Assembly: GCA_921293015.1 (NCBI GenBank)
Contig: OV121087.1
Span: 3,918,501 to 3,982,500 of the forward strand
DNA length: 64,000 nt
Direction: 5' to 3'
Source: Phorcus lineatus
Lineage: Eukaryota; Mollusca; Gastropoda; Trochida; Trochidae
The notes beneath the pieces were generated by a model. The model ran no database searches, was not told the origin of the DNA, and worked only from the letters and a program-made list of their open reading frames with translations. Numbering within the stretch: position 1 is the first letter of the stretch; each line of letters opens with the position of its first letter. Below are positions 12,678-25,866 of this stretch, one piece after another. Position numbers and translations under genes: made by a program.

Positions 12678-12990
12678 CACTGATTTAACCCCAGTCTAAG
12701 TTTTTACATTCCAGGTCAACATATTTGGAATATTGACATTCAATGGGAAAATGAATTTGTGGAAAGTTTACGCAAGAGATGTAGCCCCTACCGCTTATAC
12801 TTCGTGTGAATTGTCGAAAACACTACAAATCACACTGATTTAACCCCGGTCTAAGTTTTTACATTCCAGGTCAACGTATTTGGAATATTGACATTCAATG
12901 GGAAAATGAATTTGTGGAAAGTTTACGCAAGAGATGTAGCCCCTACCGCTTATACTTCTCGTGAATTGCCGAAAACACTACAAAGCACAC
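12678..12990. repeat. Tandem duplication, two copies of a 155-bp unit
   Basis: Copy 1 starts at 12678 and copy 2 at 12833, both with CACTGATTTAACCCC. They share TTTTTACATTCCAGGTCAAC, AATGGGAAAATGAATTTGTG and AGATGTAGCCCCTACCGC. Only about six differences are visible, so the duplication is recent. TTTTTACATTCCAG|GT resembles a splice acceptor sequence, but no open frame follows it. Confidence 0.95.
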
Positions 12991-14910
12991 TAGATGTTGA
13001 CGATCGTGAAAATAATAATGACAATGTCAATTTCAATCTTTCCTGAGAGACCTCTTGTGTATGCAAAGAAGAGAATCCATTCAAAGGCTCTTGTGAAATA
13101 GTGATCACAAGGGGGAAATGATGAAGACTACTTATGACCTTGACCTTTATTTCATAGGGACCTTTCCTCTATTGTTGGGGATGAAATTGCAAACTTGCAG
13201 AGCACAGTCGACAATTATAAAGTTAAACTATTTTGTACATAGTACCGATATGATTTGTCAATCGCTTAAATCCCTGATTTGCGAGGCGTGGAATAAGGCT
13301 TCTGTTTTAAAGCTGCCTAAGGGCAAATACGGAATTGATTTAATGGAGAAGTGACGAACCATAAGCATTTTATCAACCTGGGATTAACCTCATAACATAA
13401 ATGTTATTCTATTTGACGCTCGTGCCAATATTCAAAAGCGAGAATTAATTCGAGCCATGAAATGTTAGTTTATAAATCAACAAAGGAACAGTTTTTGGCA
13501 TCAGTATGTTATAAGTGACATTCCTACAACTCACTGTTTCATCGATGAATAATTCACTCCAACATTATTCAATTCATCCTATTAGTTATGTCAATAAGTT
13601 AATTGAATTTACGTGAAAAATGTAACATGAACGATCGAGTAAATCTGTCTTCTCTTGATGTTATTCTCAATGAAATATATATGAGATTTAAAAAAAATCC
13701 TGTCGTTGTATGTTTCGACTTTTTTTTTTATCAAAATATGTTCTTTAAAAATGGAACTGTACCTAGTGTTGCAAGTAAGTTGAACCGGTTTGTACTAATT
13801 CGACCTAATCTTATTGCTGTTGCGCAAGGCTAAATAGTTCTTCATTACTTTTCTAATTAGTCATGTTAGGATGGAGACAAATCCATTCAGTTTTTTTCAT
13901 TCTTGTCGTTGGGGGGTTGTATGTGGTGCATTAGTTACCCGTAAATTTAATTTCAAACCGAGCTTGCAAATTTTGAAATGATAATTTAGAGTTACAAAAT
14001 GCACTATATACAACCCAAAAATAAAGAAAACAGAATGGATTTAATTTGCTACTGTGAAGCCGCTCTCCGTTCAATACAGAAGTTGGAAATTTTTTTTTAG
14101 TTAAGTCCGCGCTATCGTACCATTTGTCATCTGTAGAAAAAGACATTCCACTGCAGCTTTACGACGGAACAGAAGGTGGTGAAAGATTACTAAGACAAAA
14201 CGTATCGACTCTTGAAGGTAATGCTCACGTTAACAGGATTTTTGTACAGCTGTGATGAAAAGGTCAACAGACGTTTGAACGTCGGCACAAATGTGACCAA
14301 TTTTTCATAGGTGGAAGAAAACCTTTAAGAAAGCCGGGTGGAATTTAGGTGGTTTTTTTTATTAAAAAAAATTTCATGTTGCATACTATTAAACATACAT
14401 TAAAAAAAATCCCGCAATAGTTCAATTAATTTTAAGTTTGAATGCAAATTTTCAAGACATCTCTTTGATTGAAACTTTTGGTTCTTACCCATGATACTTA
14501 AAAATGAAGGCCATTATAGGCATGGACTTATGCTGTCATGTTCTACAATATCATCATTATTAATCACGTTCAGGACGTTGCCATGTAATGAATGGGACAA
14601 TACGACATCTCCGGTACTCGTTAACCTAACTAAAATGAGTATTTTAAGAAGGAAGATTGTTAGACCTAAGGTGCATGAAAATGTATCTGTTCACGGACGA
14701 TTTTGTAGTATTTATTACCGTTGTTACGCTTAAAAACACAACCAGGCCCTGCTAAGTAAGTATAGTCGATGCTCGGAATGTTTGTCTTCGGTACGCTCCT
14801 CTGATATAACATTTATCACCTTCTCCTATATTATATGGCTTTCATATAAAACATCCTCGAAATAATCAACCGTACTTGCAATGACATACGGATACAATAC
14901 CTTACTTTGA
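12991..14910. other. Unassigned AT-rich sequence
   Basis: Short frames at 13118-13354, 13603-13833 and 14491-14733 (plus) and 13931-14146 (minus), all under 82 codons, have no recognisable motifs. I see no repeat structure beyond homopolymer runs. Confidence 0.4.
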
Positions 14911-15110
14911 AGCTCATGCTTCAACAAGCAAAATGTTGAGTCCCATCATGTCCCATCTAGCTCTTAAGTTATCGTCCTCTGCTTGGCTGATAATTCCTCT
15001 TTGTCGTCAACACTGCTGAAAGCGTGAACTACTTGAAACGTTTTGCAGCGTCGATTGATCGGTTGAAGGTTCACATAGAACGGTATCGATTGAGGTCCAA
15101 TTATTTTCTT
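14911..15110 (+). repeat. Dispersed repeat R5, copy 4
   Basis: Core blocks: AGCTCATGCTTCAACAAGCA, TGTCCCATCTAGCTC, GTTATCGTCCTCTGCTTGG, ATAATTCCTCTTTGTCG, CTTGAAACGTTTTGCAGC and GGTATCGATTGAGGTCCAAT. It is one of the best preserved copies and runs in the same direction as the others. Confidence 0.8.
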
Positions 15111-15737
15111 AATTTAAAATATGAACCACATATACATATAACGAGTAAAGTACTTCTCGAAAACACGAAATACTGCACAATTTATTATGATTAAAATAAC
15201 AGTATTTTGTATCAAATACTTGTAAGGCCTGTTCCGACAATTGTATATAAAAACATTAGTGCCGATCAAACTATTTTTATATGTTATAAGATATTTTAAA
15301 CTGTATTTAACTGTAATACAATTGGTTAAAATGAAAAGTTTGTTGATACTTGTAAATCTCAATATGTATTTATTTATGAATCAAAATTCGTGACAAAACT
15401 ACAGTTTGCTTTCGTTTTATACGTTAAATGTAGCAGAAATGTGCAGACATTGTGTATTGAAGACAACACATTGAGTTTTGAGAATTTCAGAGAGATGTAT
15501 AAGGTGTCAAAAGCAGCCACTCAGAGTTAGCCCTTTTATCAAATAAGTTCAGATGAACGTTTCCCTGAATTGTTTACAAGCGTTTTCGCACCTTGGTTAT
15601 AAAAAAACCGATATGTCATCTTGACACTTGATCTGATAGTAAAATAATTATAGTTTATAGACAACATACATTGAAATTCTAGTATTTGTATCCAGTATCT
15701 AATGCATATTTAACAATATGGATATTTGGTACATAAC

Positions 15738-15840
15738 GTCAAACACCTTTCTGAACTTGAGTAAATTATCATTCTCGATGTCTATTCCCCTTCTTTACTG
15801 CAATTATATATCTGGCACAATGAGCTCAAAGAAAGCGTGC
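15738..15840 (+). repeat. Short duplicated block, copy 1 (partner at 18657-18780)
   Basis: Shared blocks are GTCAAACACCTTTCTGAACT, a diverged GTCTAT.TC, TGCAATTATATAT, CGGCACAATGA-type sequence and TCAAAGAA. The partner block lies about 2.9 kb downstream in the same direction. Each member follows an R5 copy (copies 4 and 5), which suggests that both belong to one older duplication. Confidence 0.6.
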
Positions 15841-16329
15841 TTGAGTCGCTTACTCTGATAAGTTATCTTTATAAGACCATCTGTAAATGTTTAGCAACAA
15901 AATGGGTTTAAAACATTCCCTATAATGAAATACTTGTTCTTTCGATGCTTGTGTACTGGTTGTTTAAACATTGATGCTCGTTGTACCGTTTTAGGTATAT
16001 TTTTTTCTACACCGCTTGTAGATTGACATAAGTAATCAATACTTGAGGTTAAACCTTAATACAATGATGTTGGTTTACAATCTGAATGAGTAAGGGAGTG
16101 GAAGCCAGTAGGTATGAACACAGAGATATAAGAGGTTAAACAATAATTAGATGCCAGATAGTGATTATACAATAAGTAATTATACAATGTTTATAAAGTA
16201 GACGGAGTTGATGTACATTCGGAATGAAGTATCCTTCATCTCTGTTTAGGGCGGGCCATATCTTCTTGATATTACTGCTTTAAGGAGTTTTCCCATTTTG
16301 TAGTCTGGTTGGTTCTTTTCTATGATCTT

Positions 16330-16690
16330 GATGTTTTAGCCAGTTGATAGATTGGTCTCGGTGGACCTTGGTATAGTCGGCAATAACGGATATAGGAGCA
16401 TGCTTCCTGACCGAGGCCTGGGTGTCCTAAATCCCGAGAGAAAGTTCATCTGCACAGGAGTCTCCACGGTCATATTTTATGTGATAAACTTCATGCCTGC
16501 GGGGTTTGACTTCTGGGATGATCTTGGTCTTCTGATGGCACTTAACCGGTTTTGGATGATGGTACCTCTTTTGAATGTAACACGTGAATACGTATCCGAA
16601 GTCGTCCAGTTCAGCGTTTCAGGGATTGTGTGTGGTGCAGATATTCTTGGTACATCGGGTTTATGTTGAGATGATAACTCCCTTTACCAG
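16330..16690. other. GC-richer island with long open frames, origin unknown
   Basis: This stretch is clearly richer in G and C than its flanks. It holds a 105-codon plus frame at 16352-16669, and a minus-strand reading frame over the same bases is open for long pieces with about three stops. Such a patch in AT-rich surroundings often marks a decayed transposon coding region or a retrocopy. I do not recognise either translation, so I assign no product. No start context, poly-A signal or splice sites support a live gene. Confidence 0.3.
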
Positions 16691-16880
16691 GATCGGGTGA
16701 GTTGGCTTGCGGTACACGGTGATGTTTAGCTTGCTTACTTTTTCTCTCCTTTCTTCATGTAATCTACATTTGCTAAGCCATGATAAAAGAAATCTTTTAG
16801 TGGAAAGGGAACAGAAAGGGGAATCTCTGCCATCGACTTAAACAAGTAATTGCCACGAGGTTTAGATATAATACCGTCAT

Positions 16881-17080
16881 CGAAATCTCATGCCTCAATA
16901 ATCAAGATGATGAGTCTCTATATCCCATCTACTTCAATGTTTCGTCCTCTGCTTTCTCATAACAGCCCCTTCTTGACACCGAAAGTTTGAAATCCTATAA
17001 GCTTTTTGCAGCTATATCGGGTTGCTGGTAGTTTCAATTACAACTACTGTATCGATTGCGGTCTGAAAGCTTTTTCCTTC
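16881..17080 (+). repeat. Dispersed repeat R5, copy 5
   Basis: Core blocks: CTCATGCCTCAATAATCA, GATGAGTCTCTATATCCC, ATCTACTTCAA, CGTCCTCTGCTT, TTTTGCAGC and ACTGTATCGATTGCGGTCTG. Same direction as copies 1-4. Confidence 0.75.
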
Positions 17081-18218
17081 AACGTGAAATATCTTCATTT
17101 AATGGATATGAGATTGAAAACATAAACAAAGGAATGGCTTCATTGATATCAAGATATTAAACAGCATTACAGATTATGGTGTAATCTTATATCTTTTACA
17201 ATACAAAGTTAGGACTGCTCTTACATTTTCAGACAAGAAAAAGTTATTAGAGCCAAGCAGGCTGTGCTTCTTTATTCAATGAAATGTAATTGCCCGAGAA
17301 CACGACCTATTATTTTAATATTTGAATAATTTTGAATTATGAAACTACTTTTTTTAAAACCCTAGACATAAAAGTGAAAAGTGGTGAAAGAATAAATTGA
17401 TCCTGGAAGTAGGTCAATAACGTAGGTATACATGCCTTCTAGTACAAAGAGTAATAGCTCCTCATTGGTTTTGAAGATGAGAAGTGAGTCCAACAATTGC
17501 TTTCGCAAAAGAATTTTTAAAGGACAAGATGAATAACAACCTGTACGTATTTTTTATTAAATATAACATGTGACTCCGTGAGGTGTTGGAGTCATATATG
17601 CCAAAATTAATCAATGGTGTCATTCGATCGCGAAGTATCGACTGTTATCAAATACACACATTTTAAAGCTTATTGTTTTTTACAGTGACAATATGAAGGT
17701 AGAACGTCGCAATTATGATCGAAAACCGGACAGTGGCGCGTGTCAAATAGTCAGACGTTATTTTGGAGACTTATCCAAAAAAGCCAGGAGGGCACTTAGG
17801 AGTTGATCGTGTTTGTTAGGTTATATAACTAGTATCCATGTATATTGGATGTGATATCTACACCTCTGTTCATTTATAAGGCTGTTTTCAGATTTTCATG
17901 GAAAACCAGTAGTTGTCATATATGTCTTTTGGACATGAAAAGTTAAGATGTTTTGATTTTATATCACCACATATGACATTTAGATTATCAAAGGTAAATA
18001 ATATGTTATGAAAATCACGGAGTGGCTCTTTAACACATAACATCGATTTATAATTCAAACTTTATATTAGTGATAAAATCGAGTTGGATACCATAATTCC
18101 ATCGTATACATCAGTATCATCGTCGGTTTCCTGAGACACAATATGGAAAAAAATGAACCACAGTGCGGCTACGTTAATAATGCGACCTTCGACTTCGTTG
18201 TTTTCAAAGTCAGAAGCA
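17081..18218. other. Unassigned AT-rich sequence
   Basis: No supported gene or repeat. Short frames near 18062-18356 on both strands overlap the SINE that follows and are not genes. Confidence 0.45.
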
Positions 18219-18513
18219 GGGACAGCGGCTTCGCGTGTTTCATTCATGGTTCGCGGCGTATCTTTTCTTGTATCATGCCCACCTACACGATGGTTGATTG
18301 ATGTTGATAGGTGTCAGACTTTGAACTTTTTTACATGCAGTAAGGTTTGGACTTAAAGCTACCATGGTTTGCTAGTTGCAGTCGATGCTAACAGTTTTTT
18401 CCCGCATTATAGCCATAATAGCTGCTGGCTGTCTCACTTCAATAACGCTAGCAAATTTGATAGAAGTGAAATACTCTTGAAAGCGGCGTTAAACCCCAAA
18501 TCACCTCACCTCC
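18219..18513 (+). mobile_element. GTGAG-type tRNA-derived SINE, old copy
   Basis: Matches the minus-strand SINE at 34832-35139 along its whole length, in the opposite orientation. It opens with GGGACAGCG (A-box region). The body includes TGCAGTAAGGTTTGGAC, CTACCATGGTTTGCTAGTTG and TAGCCATAATAGCTGC. It closes with CTTGAAAGCGGCGTTAAACC followed by TCACCTCACCTC, the complement of the (GTGAG)n tract. The B-box region is no longer recognisable and substitutions are many, so this is an ancient insertion. Open frames at 18153-18629 fall in or next to it and are artefacts. Confidence 0.8.
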
Positions 18514-18656
18514 CCTCTTGTGGCTGTTCTTCTTCCCTGTCTCGATATAACTTCTATAGTAAACGTTTTGATACAAATACGCCTATTTATATAGAAGTAT
18601 TGCCTACATATGCACGTATAAACTCTTAGTATAAATTCGAATACCAGTAGTAAATC

Positions 18657-18780
18657 ATGTCAACACCTTTCTGAACTAGTGTAGATAATGATGCTCTTGG
18701 TCTATGTCTTTATCTCAGTCCTTGTTGTAATTATATATATTTATCTCGGCACAATAATATCAAAGAATAGTCCTTTTCGT
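18657..18780 (+). repeat. Short duplicated block, copy 2 (partner at 15738-15840)
   Basis: GTCAACACCTTTCTGAACT, GGTCTATGTCTTTATCTC, TGTAATTATATAT and CGGCACAATAATATCAAAGAA align in order with the block at 15738. It lies directly downstream of the old SINE. Confidence 0.6.
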
Positions 18781-20944
18781 ACCTACATGTATGAGACCAT
18801 TTAGTAAGTATCTATAAGACATATTTTGTAACCAAATCAGATGAACTATACATGCCAATAATTAGTCTAAGAGTCTGTAGCAGCAACATGGTTCGTTCCA
18901 ATTTTACAGCACAAATAGATACTAGATTCTCACTACTCCACTGGGAAAAAGTATTATCATTAGTTCATAATTTAACAAAAAGAAAATATACTCGATGCCT
19001 TTCATCACTTTAAGTGTAATTTCGTTAAACACGATAGAGCCCTACAGTTAAAAGCTACAGGCAATTGACTGTTTTGACTCTAAGATTTAATTTTCACAAG
19101 TTATAGGTTTAGTTTAAGGGTCAATGAAATAGAGTGTTGAAATATGATAGATAAGCTATTAGATAAACTAGGTATAAATAAGGTGTCCCGACATAACCAA
19201 ACAGAGGAAAATGCGAATACAAAGGCCTGGGTACTATTACGTAACCACCATCCTGCTCAAGAATATATTGTTGATCTTGTCATAAAGCAATCCTGCCTTA
19301 AAGTTAAGGTTAGCAGATCACCATTCCCAGGCAGAAAGTCCGGACGTTTAAATTTCGCTCCTTCACCTCCGGTGCACAGGTGCGGAGTCACTATTGCCTA
19401 CCGAAAGCAAATTTACTTACTACTTACAAATAGGCCTTACTTGTTTAAAAAAATATAAGAATTAAAATAACAAACCTTTTCAGATATTATCACAAGAATG
19501 ATCAAGAGTATCATATTCCTGTTAAGCTTGATAACAATGTTGCCTTTATTTTGAAGGACATTCAGCATTATTCGCGTACATACATGTAAGTGTTGAATTC
19601 AGCGCATTATTAATACACGAATCAGTCTGTAATGTATATGTGAGCGTCGATCACTTTTAATTGTTCTAAGTAATATCATTTGCAGAGCATTTGATTTCTT
19701 AAAATCTAAGGCAGTTTTCAGTCGTGACATGATGATCTTTTTTCTACGTTTCTGTGTACTTCAAAGGCATGGACCTCATTTTGGACAATAGTGAACAATG
19801 ATTGGTGGTATTTTACTATCTTGATACTAAGTTATCAACTTACAACACAGATGCTCCATTACGTATATGGAAAACATAGTCTCTATGGAAGTACAATATA
19901 GAATGTTGGCTAACATATTTAATCAATAAGGGGTTATGCCAAAGTATTCAAGAGCGATTTTGATCTTACTTCAGCAGTCAAGCTCCCTAAAATATCTTGA
20001 TATTCACTTCATGCACATGCACAAGCACAACGTCATGACAAAAATTGACGATTGCTTAGCGGCAAGGCACATTTTTACTGGAATGATAAACATTCATTCT
20101 CTCACGATGATTCCAATTCAATTATTATGGAAAGTGTGTAAATATTCAGAGGTGGATGTAGTGCTTTCAGTAACATCTTCATCACCCTTTCGAAGAATTG
20201 TTTCCTGCTTTTCTATGCAAACACTACTCACGACAGTACTAACGGATGGTTATACCTATGGGCAATATTTTGACAAAAGGATTCTTCAGCAGTGAGAGGG
20301 CTTGGATTTCATTTCTCTCTTGCCGGCATATAAGATTCCTTTTTTAAATAAGGTAATATGAATTGACTCAAGCTAGTTGTAAATCGATATCTGAAAAATG
20401 AAGTTTAGATAATTTTGTTAGGAGATATTCATATAAGAGCTATTTTTGAATTAACATTTTTATGAAATCACTACTCCCCTTTGAATGTTATTATAAAATC
20501 TTGAAAATTTGGCCAAATATGACCCTAGAGCAACTGGGTTAAAGATGTTTTGTCAGCGCCTTCATTAAAGTGTTTCAGAACTGTTTGTCAATTTGATATT
20601 TACGTTTGTTTGTTGTTTTTCTTTTCATGCACTGACATTTATCAAGAAGTCATTGGATAAATTATTGTAATATCAAAGTATCGTATCAATTTTTTGATAA
20701 CGTTGATGAATTTACTTAAAAGGCAAACAGAAATAATTGACACTTATACAATCTTACATACAAAATAACTCATGCCAGTGAATCGTTCAAATACATTGTA
20801 CGTCTCTTTATTCTTCTATGTTCGTGAAATGAATAAGTGTAATGGGTGCAGTATTATAACAACAAATCAGTATGGTTTTGATACCAGGAATCTGTTACAA
20901 GCACTGACCATTAAATCATTCCAATTCGCACTCGAAGATACCTT
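18781..20944. other. Unassigned; two ~100-codon open frames
   Basis: Plus-strand frames of 104 codons (19144-19458) and 119 codons (19936-20295) are the longest non-repeat frames in this part. Neither shows a signal peptide, membrane segment or domain that I recognise, and neither has a duplicate elsewhere in the window. The segment around 19320-19400 is somewhat GC-richer. They may be chance frames; I do not call them genes. Confidence 0.35.
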
Positions 20945-21095
20945 TGATCGATAATTGATTCGCTAGGGAAATCTTGCGTGTATCTAAATAGAGAATGACA
21001 CTGAACACGTCCGTTGGGATTGTCCGTCGTAACATAATTGGCCAAATAACAGTTATTTGTGTTATTCTAGTGAATGAACTCAAAAACTAAATTCT
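20945..21095 (+). repeat. Repeat J, copy 1
   Basis: About 150 bp starting GATCGATAATTGATTCG and running through TTGCGTGTATCTAAATAGAG, AATGACACTGAACACG, ATAATTGGCCAAATAACAGTTAT and GTGAATGAAC. The same order of blocks occurs near 28935-29090 and 45115-45270 inside the large segmental duplication. The sequence either side of this copy does not match the flanks of the other two, so J is probably a separate dispersed element. Confidence 0.65.
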
Positions 21096-24000
21096 GATCA
21101 ACTCATCTTTCAGCGCACTCAATGGGATTGTTGTCCATTTTAACGAACAAGCATACCGAATCACACTAGTTTATTGTAGGATTGGAGAAAATTATTACCG
21201 ATGCACTTTGCAAAAGATTTAGTCAATGTTGATATTTGTCAACAAGTTTCCGCGCTCAGGACCATCAGAAAATAATTTCATCGATATTTTATTGCTCACA
21301 GGTGTAACACTAAGATGGTTTAAAAAAATATAAATTTTTGCACATGCTTTTTTTCAAAACATCATTCTGCAGATTGAAAGCTTGCAGCAAATTCATCCAT
21401 ACAATTCAAAAAAGATATTTGCATTCCAGAGAACAATTATTTGAAATTTGATTGATTGTCACAAATAGCAAAAACGCATCAAAGAAGAAGAAAAATACTA
21501 TCGGCGTTCTCAGCTGTGTGTTAAAACAGTGCTAATTTAGGGAAGGTTACAGTGGGGAAACTTTTAGTGGAAAAGTATTTTCATCACATCAATAAAATAT
21601 TGATATTTGCATTCTAAAAAACAATCTTTTGACATTTTGATTGATTGTTACAACGTTAAACATATAATCTATGGAGAATAAAGAAAATAAGTATGCTGTA
21701 GTGTTGAACAATCAGGGTTCTATGTTGTTCTATCCTTCTATTCAATGGGAAGGTCAGAGACAATCCTGTATATTATCATTAAATATTTGAAACATTTGAA
21801 TATGTTTTTGAGGGTAATGTTTGGTCGATTTAGATTTGACATTTTACAAAACAAATGTAAACATTGAGATGACCAATAATACATGATAGGTTAAGTCATA
21901 CATCCTGAGTTTGGAAGGCCTTTTATACGGTACTACAATCATTGTTCAACAGTCTAATGATAAGTTTTTTTAATTTGTGATTATTGTAATGCAATCAAAA
22001 CGTCCCAAAGAGCAATAAATATGTGTATAGTATATACAGAAATCAAGAAATTATTAAAGTGTATGAGATACGCAGGGCTGTTTATTTAACAAAGAGGACG
22101 CAATAAGTAAGTTTTAATGAGTAAGCAACTTAATTGATATTTCGACCAGAAATTGATATGACGCAATCCCAAAATCAAATGATGGACACTTTGTGTCAGT
22201 GAATATTTACTGATTGAATGAATATTTAAGCATGCATCCCAAAGGATGTGTACCTTTCATGATAAGGTCCATGTTTAAACAGCAAAAAACATCTGTTTAC
22301 AAAAAGGAAAAATGTTATTCAATATGAAAATGATATGAATATTGAATTGACGTTATTAAATCAATATAATAAATATTTGAAATACCTAACATGAGCAAAA
22401 TAAAGCAAGCATATCAAAATACATTGAGTGCGCTTTTGAACCAATCTGCATAAAATTTATAAACTCTTTGTGTTTAATCAGAGGTTCTGGTGCATTTATT
22501 GGTTTCAAATGTTCAGCTGCAATGCAGACCTAAAAAAAAAGATCAAAATATTCATTCCTCTATTTGTTGTACAGTTAGTAAACGTAATATAAAAGTAGTT
22601 TTCACCAAAGAACAAAATCGACAACCATTTCTTAAAAAACATGTCATTCATAGAGTTAAAGTTGAAATGACATTCTTTTCACTTTACAAATATTAGGCGT
22701 GCAGTGGTTAAAAGTTCGTATTTTACATGTTCGTTTTAATATTTTTTAAAGTGACAAAATGTTTCACTTTAGTATTAGATATGAGCAAGCCTTCTACACC
22801 GATTTCCAAAAACAATATTTCTAAAGAAAACTGTAAAGTGGCATTCACCTCTTAGCTGTCTCCGTTTTAACGTTAGTCCCGCATTAAATCATGTTCGATA
22901 ACAGGAAAGTGTCGTTGGAGTTTCATTTTAAATCGTCTTTGACTTGGGAGTTTAACAATGACCGTGATATCGGCATAATGTTTGCTAATACTGATGTTGT
23001 CCTCATAAAAGACATTAACCAAATGTCGTAGTTAAGTTAAGTTAAGTTAAGTTAAGTTTCTCTCACATGTTTGCAATCGAAAAACTCTGGTTTCTGGTTT
23101 CCTATTGTGTATATGTACAAACCTAGATATCAGGCTTTAAGCAAACCAATACGACAGTGCGAGATAGAGTAGACGGTTGTCTAACATATGCCGATATCGG
23201 CAAGAGACAACTGTTAATTGTGTCAAATATTTACTCACATCGTCTGTATTGTCGGGTTGTCAATAACAATGCAGTAACAAGTGCGATTCATCAAACAAGG
23301 GGAGCCGTTGTTCCTTTTTATAACTTTCAGAGGGTGGTCACGAAATCTGTTGGGGCATTGCCTTTTTGTAGATCCTTGTTTCATTTAGAGTGTGCTAAAC
23401 ATTGTTCATGGACAATTATAAAAGTTTTGTGACACTTCCATTAGAAAAAAAGGCAAGGTCATGTGATTTTCCTTTGTGCAATCTGCACCAAAAAGCATGG
23501 ACATTGCTTCAGTAACGGCTACAAACAAACATTTTTTCGGTATTTCAGTTTTAAAAGTGCAACTGTACCTGAGGTTTACATGAAATGTCACCAGGAGATT
23601 AAACCGGTTCCCTGTAAATTGAGATACACATGTATGGACTATAAAGCTAAGTTAAAAAAGTACTGATACATCAAAGCGGAACTGAAAAACGGATCCTAAT
23701 TACATGTAGTCCTAAATCCTAACATTTGCCCTGACAAGAACAGAGAAACAATTCAACATTCTGAAAATATAGACAGTCGTCAGGCAGTTTGCATGCGCAC
23801 ACAAATTTCTGTGAAATACAAGGGATTGATTGAGTATAACATTGACATCCTAACTCAGTGTCCAATTCTTACGTTACATAGTAAGTCGGTAATATTAATA
23901 GAAACATTTAATACAGATGCAATAAACGTTTCTATTCAGAAAACTGAGTCCAAATCCATGATCCTGATGGTCCTTATTATTTTTTATAGGGAAAACATCA

Positions 24001-24754
24001 GGACTACCCTCTTCTACATATTGATTAAAAAAAGAATCCAGACATTTTATAGCATATATACCTGAGAAACAATCAGTCCCTTTGATTTATAATGAAAACA
24101 CTCATGTGAATAAGATTTAAAATACCCTTTACCATTTTTCCCTATTTTTTAATAAAGGTCTCATCAATTATCACTATTATTATGGTTGCCTAGACTAATA
24201 ATTTTGGGATGTATTTAAGGCATAATAGCATTGCGAAAATAAAACGTCGAATTTTCAATACATAAGTGAAGATTCATTGTACTGTAAAGCAATTGTAGAT
24301 CTTAACCCCTAGTTTACCGTAACCGTTTTGGCGTGTCACTGAAGTGACAAGGGATCAACATTTAGAAGAGAATAAATTCTATTTTCTCTTTAAAATCCTT
24401 TGTAAGTGATCAACTGCTTCAAACCCAAGTCATGTATGTTCCCCTGCAATACGTCAATGTGACTGAGCTGAAGTTGTGTCTGAGAGAGTCGATATAGAAT
24501 ATGATAGTCGAAATTTAAGATCAGAATCTCGAAAATATAATCATTTCTGGCTGTTTTATCATGCCAAATTTCGATTTTTTACACAAAAACAAAGTTAATT
24601 AAAGAATTATTTTACGCACTGACAATGGGTTATCCTTTGTCAGTTCTGCTGAAGTTATATTTGATGTTGATTGACTAAACTCATTAGATGAGGGTCGCAA
24701 TAAGAGACAATGATGAATTAACAAACTTTCGGTATGCAGCCCCGGTTGGCCTAT
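21096..24754. other. Unassigned AT-rich sequence
   Basis: Frames of up to 91 codons (23157-23432 plus, 23793-24065 plus) have no recognisable features. A (GTTAA)n tract at 23031-23057 is annotated separately. Confidence 0.4.
23031..23057. repeat. (GTTAA)n pentanucleotide tract
   Basis: Five perfect GTTAA units and a partial. The unit size and form resemble the (GTGAG)n tract at the end of the SINE at 34832, so it may be a relic of such an end, but no SINE body is recognisable next to it. Confidence 0.9.
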
Positions 24755-25866
24755 AAAGACTTAGCAAATTTGGTAAAATCTAATGACATTATTCAAGCTT
24801 CCGGAGGACTCAACTGCTTTTCTTATTGAAAACAGCCAAATCCAATATATTTTCATCAATATGAGCTCGAGATCAAATACCTTTGAATGATTTGATGATC
24901 TACCATGGGGGTTTTGAAGGTTATGGAGGAATGACATCCAAGAAGCTTTTGATCGGAGAGAGCATGTTTCAGAAATATTAAATGCATTATCTGAGATGCC
25001 TCCACTGCGTTTTGGTGAAGCTTTATAGCTTTTGAAATATAATCAAATATCTTTGTCGAAGTTAAGATGACAACTTTGATGAGTTATGATTTGCATTTAT
25101 CTTGGTAAGGTTAGTCTGTTTTTAAATCAAGTCCAAATGTTGAAATATTATATTTTCAAATTGAGGTATACCAGAAGTAACGTGTTGATAGTGTAATCGA
25201 ACGCTCTCTTTCATTTGTGAAATCATCAAATGGCACTTGTAGGTTTCACCCTGTTAATTTGATGTTATACACGTAATCCATTTGATGGTTAGATACAAAC
25301 TGTGCATTATAACCAGGTTGAGTTATGAGATGTTTGATCTTCTAAAGATAATGCATTTGGCATAAACTTCTATCTATTGGGGAAAATTGAAAAAGTACAA
25401 TTTAGAAAATCTGATCATTTATTTATGGTTCACTTGTTCAGAACAACTTTCTTCGAACACTATTAATTGCAATATACTTGTCTTTTCAGATTATAAAAGG
25501 TTGTCAATCTATTTCCTTCAAGTAAAAATCAGTACATATGGGAGTTTTGCCGGTATTTATGTACCAAAGGCAAATAAATGTAATATGAAAAGTTAAGGCG
25601 AAGGTTGAGCGTCTTTACTAGGGATCTAAAAATCACAATTCTAAATGTCAATATCTCCTTTATTAACCGCCTCCCATTTTCATATCAATTAAAAGGAATT
25701 GTCTTGGAGAAAATCATGAGATGATGATTTATGTGTTCTTCAAATCAATTCGCTAGAAGATGAATATATTTTTTATAATGAAATGAAATGTACAATTGTA
25801 ATGAAAACGGAAATTTACCCCGACTGTGATTAATTGATAGACACACCATATGTTCCAATAAAAGTA

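Noticed and set aside
19144..20295. Two plus frames of 104 and 119 codons as small genes
   Set aside because: No recognisable domain, signal, duplicate or splice context; lengths are compatible with chance in 64 kb.
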